Counted from the first letter of the stretch, positions 23,901-32,983 are shown. The stretch is 40,477 bases of DNA from an uncultured Bizionia sp. (GCA_947496215.1 CANMCF010000029.1:1-40477); one strand, 5' to 3'. Notes: a model not told the origin generated them from the sequence alone. Program-made: numbers and translations.

Positions 23901-26540
23901 TTAAAACTGTTGACCAATTATGAAGTGTGTTTCCCATCCGTGCTTAACAGTTTGTCCAGGCAATGCATCAAATCCATGTCCAAAGTCTATACCTAGCAAA
24001 CCAAATGCAGGCATAAAAATTCTAACTCCAAAACCTGCTGATCTGTTTATGTTGAATGGGTCGTAATCTTTGAAGTCTCCATAAGAGCCTCCTGCTTCCA
24101 GGAATCCCAATGCATATATCTTAGCCGTTTGTTTCAATGTAATCGGGTAGCGTAACTCTAAGGAGAACTTGTTGTAAATGGTACCACCGTCTTGTGTGGA
24201 CAATGCTTGGTTGGGATAACCACGTAAAGCAACAGCTTCTCTACCATCCAAACTGTAGCTTCCTAAACCATCCCCTCCTAAGAAGAAACGCTCAAAAGGA
24301 ATTACACCTCTATCTTGGTTATATGCACCCAAGAATCCAAATTCCACGCTGGATTTGAATACAAGCTGATCTACCAGTCTGGTATACCAGTCTCCTTTAA
24401 ATTTAACCTTGTAGAATTCCAACCATTTGAAACGTTCTTGATCTATTTCGGAGATTCTTGCAGAAGCCTCGTTTCTTACTGCCAAAGTATTATCAGGGTT
24501 CCTAATGATTTCTTGGTTTTCGTCACGTTCGTTTTTCAATGCCTCATAATCAGTACCATTGAATAAAGAGTATGGTAAGGATAATTTTGCCGTGGCACTA
24601 AAACTGGATCCTCTTATTGGGAAGATAGGATCGTTTGCAGTATTGTTACGACTTAATCCTACGGTATATGACAAGTTGTTTGAGTAACCATCACCAAAAG
24701 TAAAGAGTCCTGTGTTGTAATTTTTCAAATCATAGTGTTGGAAACTAACGGCTTGTGACAATGTGAAGTAATCATCTGGTACAGATAAACGTTTAGCCAA
24801 ACCTACAGTAAGTCCCGTAATGTTGAAACGTCTGTCTTTATCGGCGTTTCTTGTTTGTGGGTTAAACAAAAACTGTTTTGTATGAGACAACGATGTTGAA
24901 AACTGTACAGGTTTTTTTCCTCCCAACCAAGGCTCTGAGAAAGAAAAACTATACGTTTGGTAAAAACGACTTGCTTGTAAACGCAAAGCTAACTTTTGGC
25001 CATCACCAGATGGAATGGGCTTGTATGCATCTTTTTTAAAGATGTCCTTCAACGAGAAGTTGTTAAATGACAATCCCAAGGTTCCAATGAAACCTCCACC
25101 GCCATAACCACCTTGTAGTTCGATTTGGCTGGATCCAGATTCCACCACGCCATATTCAATGTCTATGGTACCTTCTTCTGGATTCGCATTTTTGAATTGT
25201 GGGTCTATTTGTGCAGCATCAAAAAATCCTAATTGACTCAATTCACGTACTGTTCGTACGACCTTGGCTTTACTATACAATTCACCTGGACGTGTTCTTA
25301 ATTCTCTATAGATGACGTGGTCGTTGGTCTTTTGGTTTCCTATTACCGAGATCTTGTTGAAATATACTGGTTTCCCCTCTGTGATTCTTATTTCCATGTC
25401 TATGACATTTCCATTGGCATTGACTTCTACAGGGTTTATTGTTGAAAACAAATAGCCATTGTCTTGATATAGATTGGTAATGTCATCGGCATCCGGTCTT
25501 GAATTGTCTACAATTCTTTTCGACAAAAGTACACCATTGTATGTGTCCCCTTTTTCAATTCTCAAAACACGCTTTAAAGTCTCATCTGAATAAACGGTGT
25601 TCCCTATGAAAGTAATGTCTCCAAAACTGTATTTTTCCCCTTCTTCGACTTTTATTGCTAGATTGATGGTGCCATCGTTGTTCTTTGTCAACGTATCAGA
25701 AATTATTCTGGCATCTCTATAACCATTTTCCTTGTACTTGTCTATCAGGGACTCTAAATCCTCTTTATAGTCGGCTTCTATGTATTTGGAACGCTTTAGT
25801 ATGCGAATTGGGTTTTTCTTTTTTGTATTCTTCATTGCCTTTCTAAGCTTCTTGTCACTTAGAATGGAATTCCCTTCGAAGGTTATGTCCTTTATCTTTA
25901 CTTTTTCACCTTTGTCTATGGCAACAACCATGTTTACTCTTGCTTTCTTCGTGGAGTCTACATGTTCAATAGTATTGATGCGTACTTTTGTGTTTAAAAA
26001 ACCATCCTTCCTATATTTGTTTTGCAGGTAGTTTTTTGTCGTGGTGATTAGATTCTCCGTTACTTTTGCGCCTTTGTTTAGTTTGTTGTCCTTAATAAGG
26101 GCGTCCTTCTTGCCTTTTTTTACTCCAGTGATCTTTACTTCGTTCAATTCAGGGAGGTCAGAAAGTCTGATTTCTATATGAGCAGAATCCCCTTCAATCT
26201 TTGTGAGATATACTTCTATGTCACTGAAAAGATTGGATTTCCAAAGTTTTTTTATGGCATTGCTTATTTCCTTTCCAGGGACGAACACTACGTTGCCTTT
26301 CCGTAAGCCTGAAAATGTAATGATAGTTTGTTCGCTGAAGCTGGTGTTGCCTTTTACCGTTATCTCTGCGATGGTATATTTTTCTGCATCTACAGTAGAT
26401 AGATTTTGAGCTTGCGTAATAAAAGTACTAATTGTAAATAATGCAATTAGAGCGTATTGTAAATATGTTTTCAATGGTAATTGTTTAGCTAATTTGTTCA
26501 CTTGTTTTCCCAAACCGTCTTTCTCTTTTTTGATATTCAA
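23901..26540 (-). CDS. bamA: Outer membrane protein assembly factor BamA
   Basis: An 879-aa outer-membrane protein that folds and inserts beta-barrels. A long basic n-region precedes the hydrophobic signal core (YALIALFTISTFITQAQ, to about residue 45). Five POTRA domains follow (about 55-475; e.g. YTIAEITVKGNTSFSEQTI, ITFEGNSILSDKKL, YSFGDITFIGNTVYSDETL, VYFNKISVIGNQKTNDHVI), then the 16-strand barrel (about 480-879) with the Omp85 GG-rich start (LQGGYGGGGF), PIRGSS, the conserved lid-loop motif ALRGYPN and a C-terminal Phe. It supplies the pathway fed by the two Skp-type chaperones encoded downstream. Its first 56 bases overlap the end of uppS; no other ATG lies near the signal peptide. Confidence 0.96.
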   Translation of the reverse strand: MNIKKEKDGLGKQVNKLAKQLPLKTYLQYALIALFTISTFITQAQNLSTVDAEKYTIAEITVKGNTSFSEQTIITFSGLRKGNVVFVPGKEISNAIKKLWKSNLFSDIEVYLTKIEGDSAHIEIRLSDLPELNEVKITGVKKGKKDALIKDNKLNKGAKVTENLITTTKNYLQNKYRKDGFLNTKVRINTIEHVDSTKKARVNMVVAIDKGEKVKIKDITFEGNSILSDKKLRKAMKNTKKKNPIRILKRSKYIEADYKEDLESLIDKYKENGYRDARIISDTLTKNNDGTINLAIKVEEGEKYSFGDITFIGNTVYSDETLKRVLRIEKGDTYNGVLLSKRIVDNSRPDADDITNLYQDNGYLFSTINPVEVNANGNVIDMEIRITEGKPVYFNKISVIGNQKTNDHVIYRELRTRPGELYSKAKVVRTVRELSQLGFFDAAQIDPQFKNANPEEGTIDIEYGVVESGSSQIELQGGYGGGGFIGTLGLSFNNFSLKDIFKKDAYKPIPSGDGQKLALRLQASRFYQTYSFSFSEPWLGGKKPVQFSTSLSHTKQFLFNPQTRNADKDRRFNITGLTVGLAKRLSVPDDYFTLSQAVSFQHYDLKNYNTGLFTFGDGYSNNLSYTVGLSRNNTANDPIFPIRGSSFSATAKLSLPYSLFNGTDYEALKNERDENQEIIRNPDNTLAVRNEASARISEIDQERFKWLEFYKVKFKGDWYTRLVDQLVFKSSVEFGFLGAYNQDRGVIPFERFFLGGDGLGSYSLDGREAVALRGYPNQALSTQDGGTIYNKFSLELRYPITLKQTAKIYALGFLEAGGSYGDFKDYDPFNINRSAGFGVRIFMPAFGLLGIDFGHGFDALPGQTVKHGWETHFIIGQQF

Positions 26541-27222
26541 TTATGGCATCACATAAGTGTTGCTTTTTAAAATCTGGCCAAAGTATAGGTGTAAAGTATA
26601 ATTCGGCATAGGCTATCTGCCATAGCAAAAAGTTACTTATACGTTGTTCTCCACTGGTTCTTATCAGTAAATCTACGTCTGGTAAATTTTGCGTGTAAAG
26701 ATGCTCATTAATAATCGATTCATCAATGTTTTCTGGAGAAATTATATTATTTTTAACTTTAACACTTATTTCTTTCACGGTATTTAACAATTCCTCCCTC
26801 GAACCATAGCTAAGTGCAAGGGTTAGGGTCATTCTTTTGTTGTCTTTCGTGTTCTCGATAACCTCATTTAACTCCCGTAAGACTTTTTTTGGTAAGGATT
26901 TTAGATTCCCAATGGCGGTGAGTTTGATGTTGTTCTCCAAAAGTGTTTTGATTTCTTTCTTTAAAGAGGATACGAGTAGTCTCATTAAAGTATCGACTTC
27001 CAGTTTTGGCCTGTTCCAATTCTCGGTGGAGAAGGCATAAAGAGTCAGGTTTTCTATGCCTATTTCGGCACATGCTTCTACAGTTTCTCGAACAGACTTT
27101 GTGCCATTTTCATGACCAAAGGCTCGGAGCATTCCTTTTTGTTTTGCCCAACGACCATTCCCATCCATTATTATGGCAATATGCTTAGGTAGTTGTTTGG
27201 TATTTATATTCGTTAAATTCAC
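26485..27222 (-). CDS. uppS: Isoprenyl transferase (undecaprenyl diphosphate synthase)
   Basis: A 245-aa cytosolic prenyltransferase that condenses isopentenyl diphosphate onto farnesyl diphosphate in cis, making the C55 carrier lipid for cell wall synthesis. All family signatures are visible: HIAIIMDGNGRWAK (catalytic Asp20), AFGHENG, LTLYAFSTENW, LALSYGSREEL, and the C-terminal DLLIRTSGEQRISNFLLWQIAYAELYF with the conserved Arg and Glu. It lies 2 nt after the DUF6089 gene and overlaps bamA by 56 nt, so the three are translationally linked. Confidence 0.97.
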   Translation of the reverse strand: MNLTNINTKQLPKHIAIIMDGNGRWAKQKGMLRAFGHENGTKSVRETVEACAEIGIENLTLYAFSTENWNRPKLEVDTLMRLLVSSLKKEIKTLLENNIKLTAIGNLKSLPKKVLRELNEVIENTKDNKRMTLTLALSYGSREELLNTVKEISVKVKNNIISPENIDESIINEHLYTQNLPDVDLLIRTSGEQRISNFLLWQIAYAELYFTPILWPDFKKQHLCDAIIEYQKRERRFGKTSEQIS

Positions 27223-27224
27223 TT

Positions 27225-27914
27225 TTAATAATTACAGTAACATGGATTTCTTCCAAAGGTATAGGTTAATGTTATCCCAGTAAAGGTATACCAGTCATTA
27301 TTATTAACATTTCCAAAACTAAACCTTTCAATATTTTCTTTGGTGTCAGGAACGCTCCCATCTATTTCATCTGTAAACGTATACCTTGCGCCAATTTCCA
27401 AGGCAAGAATCAGATTGTTGGAGATGGAGGTTTTATAACCTAAGACCATTGGTATTCCGTAAGCTATGCTCGTTGTGTCTTCTGATTGTATCTCTCCATT
27501 GGGAAAAAAGTAATTGTCGTGTTTTGCAACACTGACTCCTGTATATAAATAAGGAGTTGATACGTTACCTCCATTATGTAGGTCGAAATCGAAAAACGTG
27601 AATTCCATACCAGCCGAAAGCTCTATGATTTGGTTTTTGAACTCATAACCTCTAATAATTCTACTTGGGTCGTCAGAATCTTTGTCTATACCTTCCAATT
27701 CTGTGAAAATCAAAGATACCCTATAGGAATGCCTTGGGCTTCTATTCCATTTGTATATTCCGCCAATAGCCAATTGATTGGGAGCTATGTAGTTGGTAGC
27801 CCCTACATCTCCAATGAAATTGCTTCCTCCAGCAAATATACCTATTTCGTGGATTTGTGCTGAACTGAGTTGAATGCCTGAAAATGCTATTAATAAAATA
27901 GTTAAATACCTCAT
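27225..27914 (-). CDS. DUF6089 family outer-membrane beta-barrel protein
   Basis: A 229-aa protein with a signal peptide (MRYLTILLIAFSGIQLSSAQ) and about eight amphipathic strands (HEIGIFAGGSNFIGDVG, YRVSLIFTELEG, YLYTGVSVAKHD, LALEIGARYTFTDEID, YTFTGITLTYTFG) ending PCYCNY. This is the DUF6089 pattern, a Bacteroidota family placed just upstream of uppS-bamA in most flavobacteria. Position suggests an outer-membrane assembly or envelope role, but none is established to my knowledge. The terminal Cys-Tyr-Cys is conserved in relatives and might form a disulfide. Confidence 0.9.
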   Translation of the reverse strand: MRYLTILLIAFSGIQLSSAQIHEIGIFAGGSNFIGDVGATNYIAPNQLAIGGIYKWNRSPRHSYRVSLIFTELEGIDKDSDDPSRIIRGYEFKNQIIELSAGMEFTFFDFDLHNGGNVSTPYLYTGVSVAKHDNYFFPNGEIQSEDTTSIAYGIPMVLGYKTSISNNLILALEIGARYTFTDEIDGSVPDTKENIERFSFGNVNNNDWYTFTGITLTYTFGRNPCYCNY

Positions 27915-27931
27915 AAATCTTCAAAAGTTTG

Positions 27932-27939
27932 CAAATATA
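27932..27939 (-). promoter_or_regulatory. Candidate -7 box of the DUF6089-uppS-bamA operon
   Basis: On the minus strand TATATTTG followed by CAAAC, an exact TAnnTTTG match, 18 nt before the ATG. The -33 region lacks a clear TTTG. Confidence 0.4.
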
Positions 27940-28013
27940 ATAAATAAGATTAGCCTATGATAATTTGAATCAAATAGTTATGTCTAAAAACAGTTTTTAG
28001 CTTAATTTATTGT

Positions 28014-28889
28014 TTAATTGCGCTTATCTTCTCCCCATAGTAGTTTTTTGCGAAGTGTATCAAGGAAGCTTTCGTCGTTGAGTTCTATCATATTGATGGT
28101 GAATGCTGCCTTTTTTATGGTAATGATGGTCTCGTTGGACAAGGTTGCAATCCTAGAATCCAGTGAAACCAAATAATTGTCTTCCCTACCGCTGACTTTT
28201 AGTTGTATTGTGGTAGAGTCTTCAATGACTAAGGGTCTGGCACTTAGGTTGTGTGGAGCTATTGGGGTTAGGATCAAACTCGTGGTGTCTGGTGTAATTA
28301 CTGGGCCACCGCAACTCAATGAATAGCCTGTGGACCCAGTTGGGGTGGATATTATCAATCCATCACTCCAATAAGATGTAAGATATTCCCCATTAAGGCG
28401 AGTTTCAACGGTAATCATGGAAGTCGTATTCTTTCTGCTAACTGCAATTTCATTCAAAGCAAAGTTCAACTCTTTTATATCGCTGTTTTTCGGAGAGGTT
28501 TCAATGGACAACAATGTGCGTTTGGATATGGTATATTCCTTGTCTATTATCTGCTGAATGGCTTTTTCGATGCCATCATGTTGTATCGTCGCAAGAAAAC
28601 CCAATCTTCCGGTATTGATTCCAACGATGGGGATGTTTAAATCCTGTACATAGGTTATGGCTCTTAAAATGGTACCATCACCTCCGACGCTTATCAACAG
28701 ATCGAAAGAGTCGTCAAGTTTGGAAAAGGATCTTATTTCAGGACTTATGCTTAATGCAGAGCTCAAATGTTCGAGAAAGGATGACTCGATGAAAATGGAC
28801 ATTCTCCTTTTTAAAAGCGTGTCAAGCAAAGTCTCAAGTGAATCTTGAGATTTACTTTTATAATATTGGCTATATATGGCTACCTTCAT
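28014..28889 (-). CDS. nadK: NAD kinase
   Basis: A 291-aa cytosolic enzyme phosphorylating NAD to NADP. It has the GGDG motif (LLISVGGDGTILRA, Asp71), GINTGRLGFLA, the NE motif FALNEIAVSR, and the glycine-rich region SDGLIISTPTGSTGYSLSCGGPV, then PIAPHNLSARPLV. Length is normal. The gene is 4 nt after the CBS-domain gene and 99 nt before DUF6089, which has its own -7 box. Confidence 0.97.
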   Translation of the reverse strand: MKVAIYSQYYKSKSQDSLETLLDTLLKRRMSIFIESSFLEHLSSALSISPEIRSFSKLDDSFDLLISVGGDGTILRAITYVQDLNIPIVGINTGRLGFLATIQHDGIEKAIQQIIDKEYTISKRTLLSIETSPKNSDIKELNFALNEIAVSRKNTTSMITVETRLNGEYLTSYWSDGLIISTPTGSTGYSLSCGGPVITPDTTSLILTPIAPHNLSARPLVIEDSTTIQLKVSGREDNYLVSLDSRIATLSNETIITIKKAAFTINMIELNDESFLDTLRKKLLWGEDKRN

Positions 28890-28893
28890 ATTG

Positions 28894-29553
28894 TTACATA
28901 TTTAGGTATTTGTTTAAATAATCGGAACGCTCTTTAAGGCTTTCCAAGTAACTATCTTCCTCATGCCCGGAAATAACATTGTAACTATAGCGTCTAAAGG
29001 TTTGCATAATGTCATTTAAACTGGTGTTCCCTATTTTCAATGTTATCTGTGCGACATCATTCTCAATTTTGGAAATGAATGCTCCAAGCAACTTTCCATT
29101 GTTGGATTCTATGATTTGACTTACTTCGCTGAAAGAATAATCCAACAGACCTTTTTCTACAATCAAGATGGCACCAGCTTCAGAGAAAAATGGAGTTTCG
29201 TTGAATAGACTTATGATGTCATTTAGTTCGTAATACCCCAAATAGGCATTTTGAGAGCTAATAACAGGCATGATGTTGGTAGAGTTTTGAGCAAAGGCTT
29301 CCAACACATCCAGCCAATTGGTGTTTTCACGAACAAAAAAACCTTCGATTGCATAATTACAATCCTTAATGTGTTTTCCACTTTCAAAACAATGTGCATC
29401 GTTTTCAGAAAGGCAACCTAAATAGGCGCCGTCTTCATTTTTGATAGGAATATGGGAATAGGTCAATTGATTGAACAATAATTGCAAATCACTAACACTA
29501 TCAGTACTTACAAGTGGTTTTATATCGTTTATTATAAATTCTGAAAGATTCAT
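28894..29553 (-). CDS. CBS domain protein with ACT-like C-terminus
   Basis: A 219-aa cytosolic protein. Residues 1-130 form a pair of CBS domains (SDLQLLFNQLTYSHIPIKNEDGAYLGCL and DVLEAFAQNSTNIMPVISSQNAYLGYYELNDII), which usually bind adenine nucleotides or SAM. Residues about 140-205 look like an ACT-type domain (GAILIVEKGLLDYSFSEVSQ ... QITLKIGNTSLNDIMQTFRR). The gene lies directly ahead of nadK (4-nt gap) and is its regular neighbour in flavobacteria, which suggests nucleotide-dependent control, although no target is known. Confidence 0.88.
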   Translation of the reverse strand: MNLSEFIINDIKPLVSTDSVSDLQLLFNQLTYSHIPIKNEDGAYLGCLSENDAHCFESGKHIKDCNYAIEGFFVRENTNWLDVLEAFAQNSTNIMPVISSQNAYLGYYELNDIISLFNETPFFSEAGAILIVEKGLLDYSFSEVSQIIESNNGKLLGAFISKIENDVAQITLKIGNTSLNDIMQTFRRYSYNVISGHEEDSYLESLKERSDYLNKYLNM

Positions 29554-29615
29554 TGTTTCAAATTTGTATTATGCAAATTAATTAAAAAATAGTATAATAC
29601 CGCTGTTCTACTTTG

Positions 29616-29623
29616 TATTTTTG
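29616..29623 (+). promoter_or_regulatory. Candidate -7 box for pdxJ
   Basis: TATTTTTG followed by CC, an exact -7 match 18 nt before the pdxJ ATG, without a clear -33 element. The in-frame TTG at 29621 lies inside it, supporting the ATG at 29642. Confidence 0.35.
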
Positions 29624-29641
29624 CCTATAAATTCAGGTAAG

Positions 29642-30355
29642 ATGACAAAGTTGAGTGTAAATATAAATAAGATAGCCACTTTGAGGAACTCCCGTGGAGG
29701 AGACACGCCAAATGTGGTGCAATTCGCCAAGGACATACAACGTTTTGGAGCAGAAGGTGTAACCATTCATCCTAGACCGGATGAACGTCATATTCGTTAC
29801 CAAGATGCATATGATTTAAAACCAGTGGTACATACGGAATACAACATAGAGGGAAACCCAAATCCTAAGTTTGTGGATATGGTCTTGGCAATAAAGCCAA
29901 CACAGGTAACCTTGGTGCCAGATGCTGTGGATGCACTTACTAGCGATGCCGGTTGGGATACGATCACATATAAGGACTTTCTGGTCGAAATGATACAGGA
30001 ATTCAAACAAAATAACATTAGAACGTCAATATTTGTAGATCCAAATCTGAAACAAATAGAAGGAGCCAAAGAAACAGGAACGGATAGGATAGAGTTGTAT
30101 ACCGAAGCCTTTGCACATCAATATGGCTTGGGGAATACAAAGTCAATACAGCCCTATGTGGATTGTGCGACATTGGCAAATACTTTGGATTTGGGCGTAA
30201 ATGCTGGACATGACTTGTCATTGGACAATATTCAATTTTTCAAAGAGAACATTCCTGGGTTATTGGAAGTATCCATAGGACATGCCTTAATTTCCGAAAG
30301 TTTGTATTTGGGAGTGGAAAATGTAATAAGCACCTATCTAGAAAAACTAAAGTAA
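29642..30355 (+). CDS. pdxJ: Pyridoxine 5'-phosphate synthase
   Basis: A 237-aa TIM-barrel enzyme that joins 1-deoxy-D-xylulose 5-phosphate and 3-amino-2-oxopropyl phosphate to make pyridoxine 5'-phosphate, the last step of DXP-dependent vitamin B6 synthesis. Signatures: LSVNINKIATLRNSRGGD, GVTIHPRPDERHIRYQD, FNIEG-like TEYNIEGNP, TLVPD, IELYTEAFA and LGVNAGHDLSLDNI, LEVSIGHALISES. It begins a plus-strand run with an alpha/beta hydrolase (6-nt gap) and a holin-like protein. It is divergent from the CBS-nadK operon. Confidence 0.97.
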   Translation: MTKLSVNINKIATLRNSRGGDTPNVVQFAKDIQRFGAEGVTIHPRPDERHIRYQDAYDLKPVVHTEYNIEGNPNPKFVDMVLAIKPTQVTLVPDAVDALTSDAGWDTITYKDFLVEMIQEFKQNNIRTSIFVDPNLKQIEGAKETGTDRIELYTEAFAHQYGLGNTKSIQPYVDCATLANTLDLGVNAGHDLSLDNIQFFKENIPGLLEVSIGHALISESLYLGVENVISTYLEKLK

Positions 30356-30361
30356 TCATAA

Positions 30362-31126
30362 ATGCATTTACACTCTAACATTTTAGGGGAAGGGAAACCG
30401 TTTGTAATCCTTCATGGCTTTTTAGGAATGAGCGACAATTGGAAAACATTGGGGAGGAAGTTCTCAGAAGAGGGATTTCAATTGCATTTGGTGGATCAAC
30501 GAAATCATGGAAGAAGTTTTCATGATCCCGAATTCAACTATGAGGTTTTGGTTGAGGATTTGAAGGACTATTGTGATAAATATGAGTTGAAGGATATCGT
30601 CTTGTTGGGGCATTCAATGGGTGGAAAGACGGCAATGTTGTTTGCGTCGCAATACCCAGAATTGGTTTCGAAGCTTATAATTGCTGATATTTCTCCTCGT
30701 TTTTATCCAATACACCACGATGCAATTTTAAGCGGATTGAAGGCATTGGACCTTGAAGAGATAAAAAGTAGGAGCAAAGCAGATGAAGAATTGTCCAGCT
30801 ACGTTCCTGATTTTGGAACGAGACAATTTTTATTGAAGAATTTGTATTGGATAGAAAAGGGTCAATTGGCATTGCGTATCAACTTGGATGCATTGGCTGA
30901 CAATGTTGGTGAAGTGGGTGAAGCCTTGCCAATACATTCTAAATTTGATGGAGATACATTGTTCTTGAGAGGAGATAAAAGCGAATACATAGCCCATCAA
31001 GATGAAGCCATCATAAAATCTCATTTTCGAGAAGCAAGAATAGGAACGATAGAAAATGCTGGACATTGGTTGCATGCAGAAAACCCAACTGATTTTTATG
31101 AAGCTGTAATTAATTTTGTAAATTGA
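30362..31126 (+). CDS. Alpha/beta fold hydrolase (YbfF-like esterase)
   Basis: A 254-aa cytosolic hydrolase. The fold signatures are FVILHGFLGMSDNW (oxyanion hole), DQRNHGRS, the nucleophile elbow GHSMGGKT with Ser85, an acid in FLRGDKSEYI and catalytic His in IENAGHWLHAENP. The closest well-known relatives are YbfF-type acyl esterases; the natural substrate is unknown. It is 6 nt after pdxJ and is a common pdxJ neighbour in flavobacteria. A lid region (about 120-190) is helical and charged. Confidence 0.92.
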   Translation: MHLHSNILGEGKPFVILHGFLGMSDNWKTLGRKFSEEGFQLHLVDQRNHGRSFHDPEFNYEVLVEDLKDYCDKYELKDIVLLGHSMGGKTAMLFASQYPELVSKLIIADISPRFYPIHHDAILSGLKALDLEEIKSRSKADEELSSYVPDFGTRQFLLKNLYWIEKGQLALRINLDALADNVGEVGEALPIHSKFDGDTLFLRGDKSEYIAHQDEAIIKSHFREARIGTIENAGHWLHAENPTDFYEAVINFVN

Positions 31127-31155
31127 AAATTGAACAATTCAATTAATCAAATTAT

Positions 31156-31509
31156 ATGAAACTAATAATTCGCCTCCTATTAAATGCAATAGCAGTGGTA
31201 GTGTTGTCAAAAGTGTTGAATGGGGTGGCAGTGGACAGTTACATCACAGCGATAATTGTAGCAGTGGTATTGTCAGTGCTTAACCTTGTGGTAAAACCCA
31301 TATTGGTGATTTTGACCCTGCCAATAACAATTGTCACATTGGGTTTGTTCCTAATAATAATAAACGCATTGATCATATTGTTGGCCGATAAGTTAATCGA
31401 TGGTTTTTCGGTGAGCAGTCTGTGGTCGGCAATCCTATTTAGTATTCTTCTATCGATATTGCAGTCTTTGCTACATTCTTTTTTGAAGACAGATAAAAAG
31501 AACAAATAA
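31156..31509 (+). CDS. Phage-holin-superfamily IV membrane protein
   Basis: A 117-aa integral membrane protein with four hydrophobic segments (about 2-20, 29-46, 50-80 and 88-110) and the typical NLVVKPILVILTLPITIVTLG motif of the PF04020 family. Despite the name, these chromosomal proteins are not phage lysis proteins and their function is unknown. It is the last gene of the pdxJ run and is followed by a hairpin. Confidence 0.9.
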   Translation: MKLIIRLLLNAIAVVVLSKVLNGVAVDSYITAIIVAVVLSVLNLVVKPILVILTLPITIVTLGLFLIIINALIILLADKLIDGFSVSSLWSAILFSILLSILQSLLHSFLKTDKKNK

Positions 31510-31550
31510 AATGAGTAAAATATAGTATTGTAATTCAAGTTATTAAAATC

Positions 31551-31581
31551 TTTGATGGAGTGCAAAAAAATGGTATTTTTG
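31551..31581 (+). promoter_or_regulatory. Bacteroidota-type promoter for tig, overlapping a hairpin
   Basis: TTTG (31551-31554), a 19-nt spacer and TATTTTTG followed by CA (31574-31581), an excellent full match. Transcription would start near 31588, giving a leader of about 34 nt before tig. The spacer and -7 box form part of the inverted repeat at 31555-31589. Confidence 0.65.
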
Positions 31582-31589
31582 CACTCCAT
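31555..31589 (+). terminator. Hairpin, probable terminator of the pdxJ run
   Basis: Perfect 14-bp stem ATGGAGTGCAAAAA / TTTTTGCACTCCAT with a 7-nt loop, followed by TTTTT. It also contains the tig -7 box, so terminator and promoter are interleaved. Confidence 0.65.
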
Positions 31590-31621
31590 TTTTGGTTATT
31601 AAAAATTATATATTATTCAAA

Positions 31622-32950
31622 ATGAATATTACAAGAGAAAATATTGATGCATTAAATGCTGTAGTAAAAGTTGATATTGCTAAAAACGATTATAGCGATA
31701 AAGTAGAGAAAATATTGACGGATTATAGAAAAACAGCAAACATTCCTGGTTTTAGAAAAGGTCATGTGCCAATGGGAATGGTTAAGAAACAATACGGTAA
31801 GGCAGTATTGGTTGACGAAGTGAACAAATTACTTCAAGATGCTTTAAATAAATATCTAACTGAAGAAAAGTTGGATGTTCTAGGGCAACCACTACCAAAG
31901 CCACAAGATGATATTAATTGGGATGCTGATGATTTTTCTTTTGAATTTGAGTTGGGATTGGCTCCAGAATTCACTGTGGATTTAAAAAGCAAAAAAGCAA
32001 TCACGCACTATAATATCATTGCAGACGACAAAATGATAGAAGAGCAAATAGAGCGTATTCAAAAGCAATATGGGAAATTGATCTCTCAGGATGCCGTGGA
32101 GAAGGATAGTGAAATCACTGGGATTTTTGCCAATGCTGAAGAAGGGATAGAGAACACCGTGACTTTGACTTTGGACAAGTTCAAAGGGAAAGCGACAGAA
32201 AAGAAATTCGTTGGAGCGAAGGTTGGAGATGTGATAGCATTGAAAACGAAAGGGCTTTATGATGATGAGCACGAGTTGCAACACGCTCTTAAGTTGGAAC
32301 ACGATAAAATACATGGTTTGGACATTGAAGTTTCTTTTGCTATAACTGAGGTCAATCAACGTGAATTGGCAGATTTAGATCAAGAGTTATTTGATAAATT
32401 GTTTGGAAAAGATGGTGTTAAGTCTGCAACGGAATTAAAGGCGAAGATAAAAGACGATGCAGAAAAGCAATTTGTACAACAGTCAGATCAGAAGTTATTG
32501 AACGACGTTACGGAATATTTGGTAGACAATACTAAATTTGACCTACCATCCGAATTTCTTCAAAAGTGGATGCAAACCGCAGGAGAAAATGAGTTGGATG
32601 AAGTTCAAGCAAAAGAGGAATACGAAAAATCTGAAAAAAGCTTGCGTTACCAGTTGATAGAAGGTAAGTTGATGGAGGCAAATGACATCAAGATTGACTT
32701 CGAGGATGTTAAGGAAAATGCAAAGGGTATGATCAAAATGCAAATGGCGCAATTTGGACAAATGAACCCTTCTGAAAAAGAGTTGGATGACATCGCAGCA
32801 CGTGTATTGTCCAATCAAGATGAAGTAAAGCGTTTGTCTGAACAAGTAGTAAGTCAAAAATTGCTAAACCTTTACAAGGAAAAGGCCAACGTAAAAACAA
32901 AGGAATTAACATACGATAAGTTTGTTAAAGAAGTTTATGGTGATAAATAA
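31622..32950 (+). CDS. tig: Trigger factor
   Basis: A 442-aa ribosome-associated chaperone that shields nascent chains at the exit tunnel. The N-terminal ribosome-binding domain (about 1-115) carries the signature GFRKGHVPMGMVKKQYG; the middle PPIase-like domain (about 150-245) is divergent from FKBP and probably lacks strong isomerase activity; the C-terminal helical domain (about 250-442) forms the arms. The start is ATG 31622 (MNITRENIDAL), preceded by an A-rich stretch; the GTG at 31592 would lie beyond the predicted transcription start by only a few bases. It is followed by clpP and clpX, the classic protein quality-control order. Confidence 0.95.
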   Translation: MNITRENIDALNAVVKVDIAKNDYSDKVEKILTDYRKTANIPGFRKGHVPMGMVKKQYGKAVLVDEVNKLLQDALNKYLTEEKLDVLGQPLPKPQDDINWDADDFSFEFELGLAPEFTVDLKSKKAITHYNIIADDKMIEEQIERIQKQYGKLISQDAVEKDSEITGIFANAEEGIENTVTLTLDKFKGKATEKKFVGAKVGDVIALKTKGLYDDEHELQHALKLEHDKIHGLDIEVSFAITEVNQRELADLDQELFDKLFGKDGVKSATELKAKIKDDAEKQFVQQSDQKLLNDVTEYLVDNTKFDLPSEFLQKWMQTAGENELDEVQAKEEYEKSEKSLRYQLIEGKLMEANDIKIDFEDVKENAKGMIKMQMAQFGQMNPSEKELDDIAARVLSNQDEVKRLSEQVVSQKLLNLYKEKANVKTKELTYDKFVKEVYGDK

Positions 32951-32983
32951 GCTTCGTTCCGTTAAAGAATAATCATTATCTTT

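Noticed and set aside
31156-31509. Holin-family protein as a sign of a prophage
   Set aside because: No other phage gene is present; the PF04020 family is a normal chromosomal membrane protein family in this phylum.
31510-31519. A further AATGAGTAAA copy matching the 21-bp-spaced repeats
   Set aside because: It is single, with no partner at 21 bp, and lies over the stop region of the holin-like gene; treated as chance.
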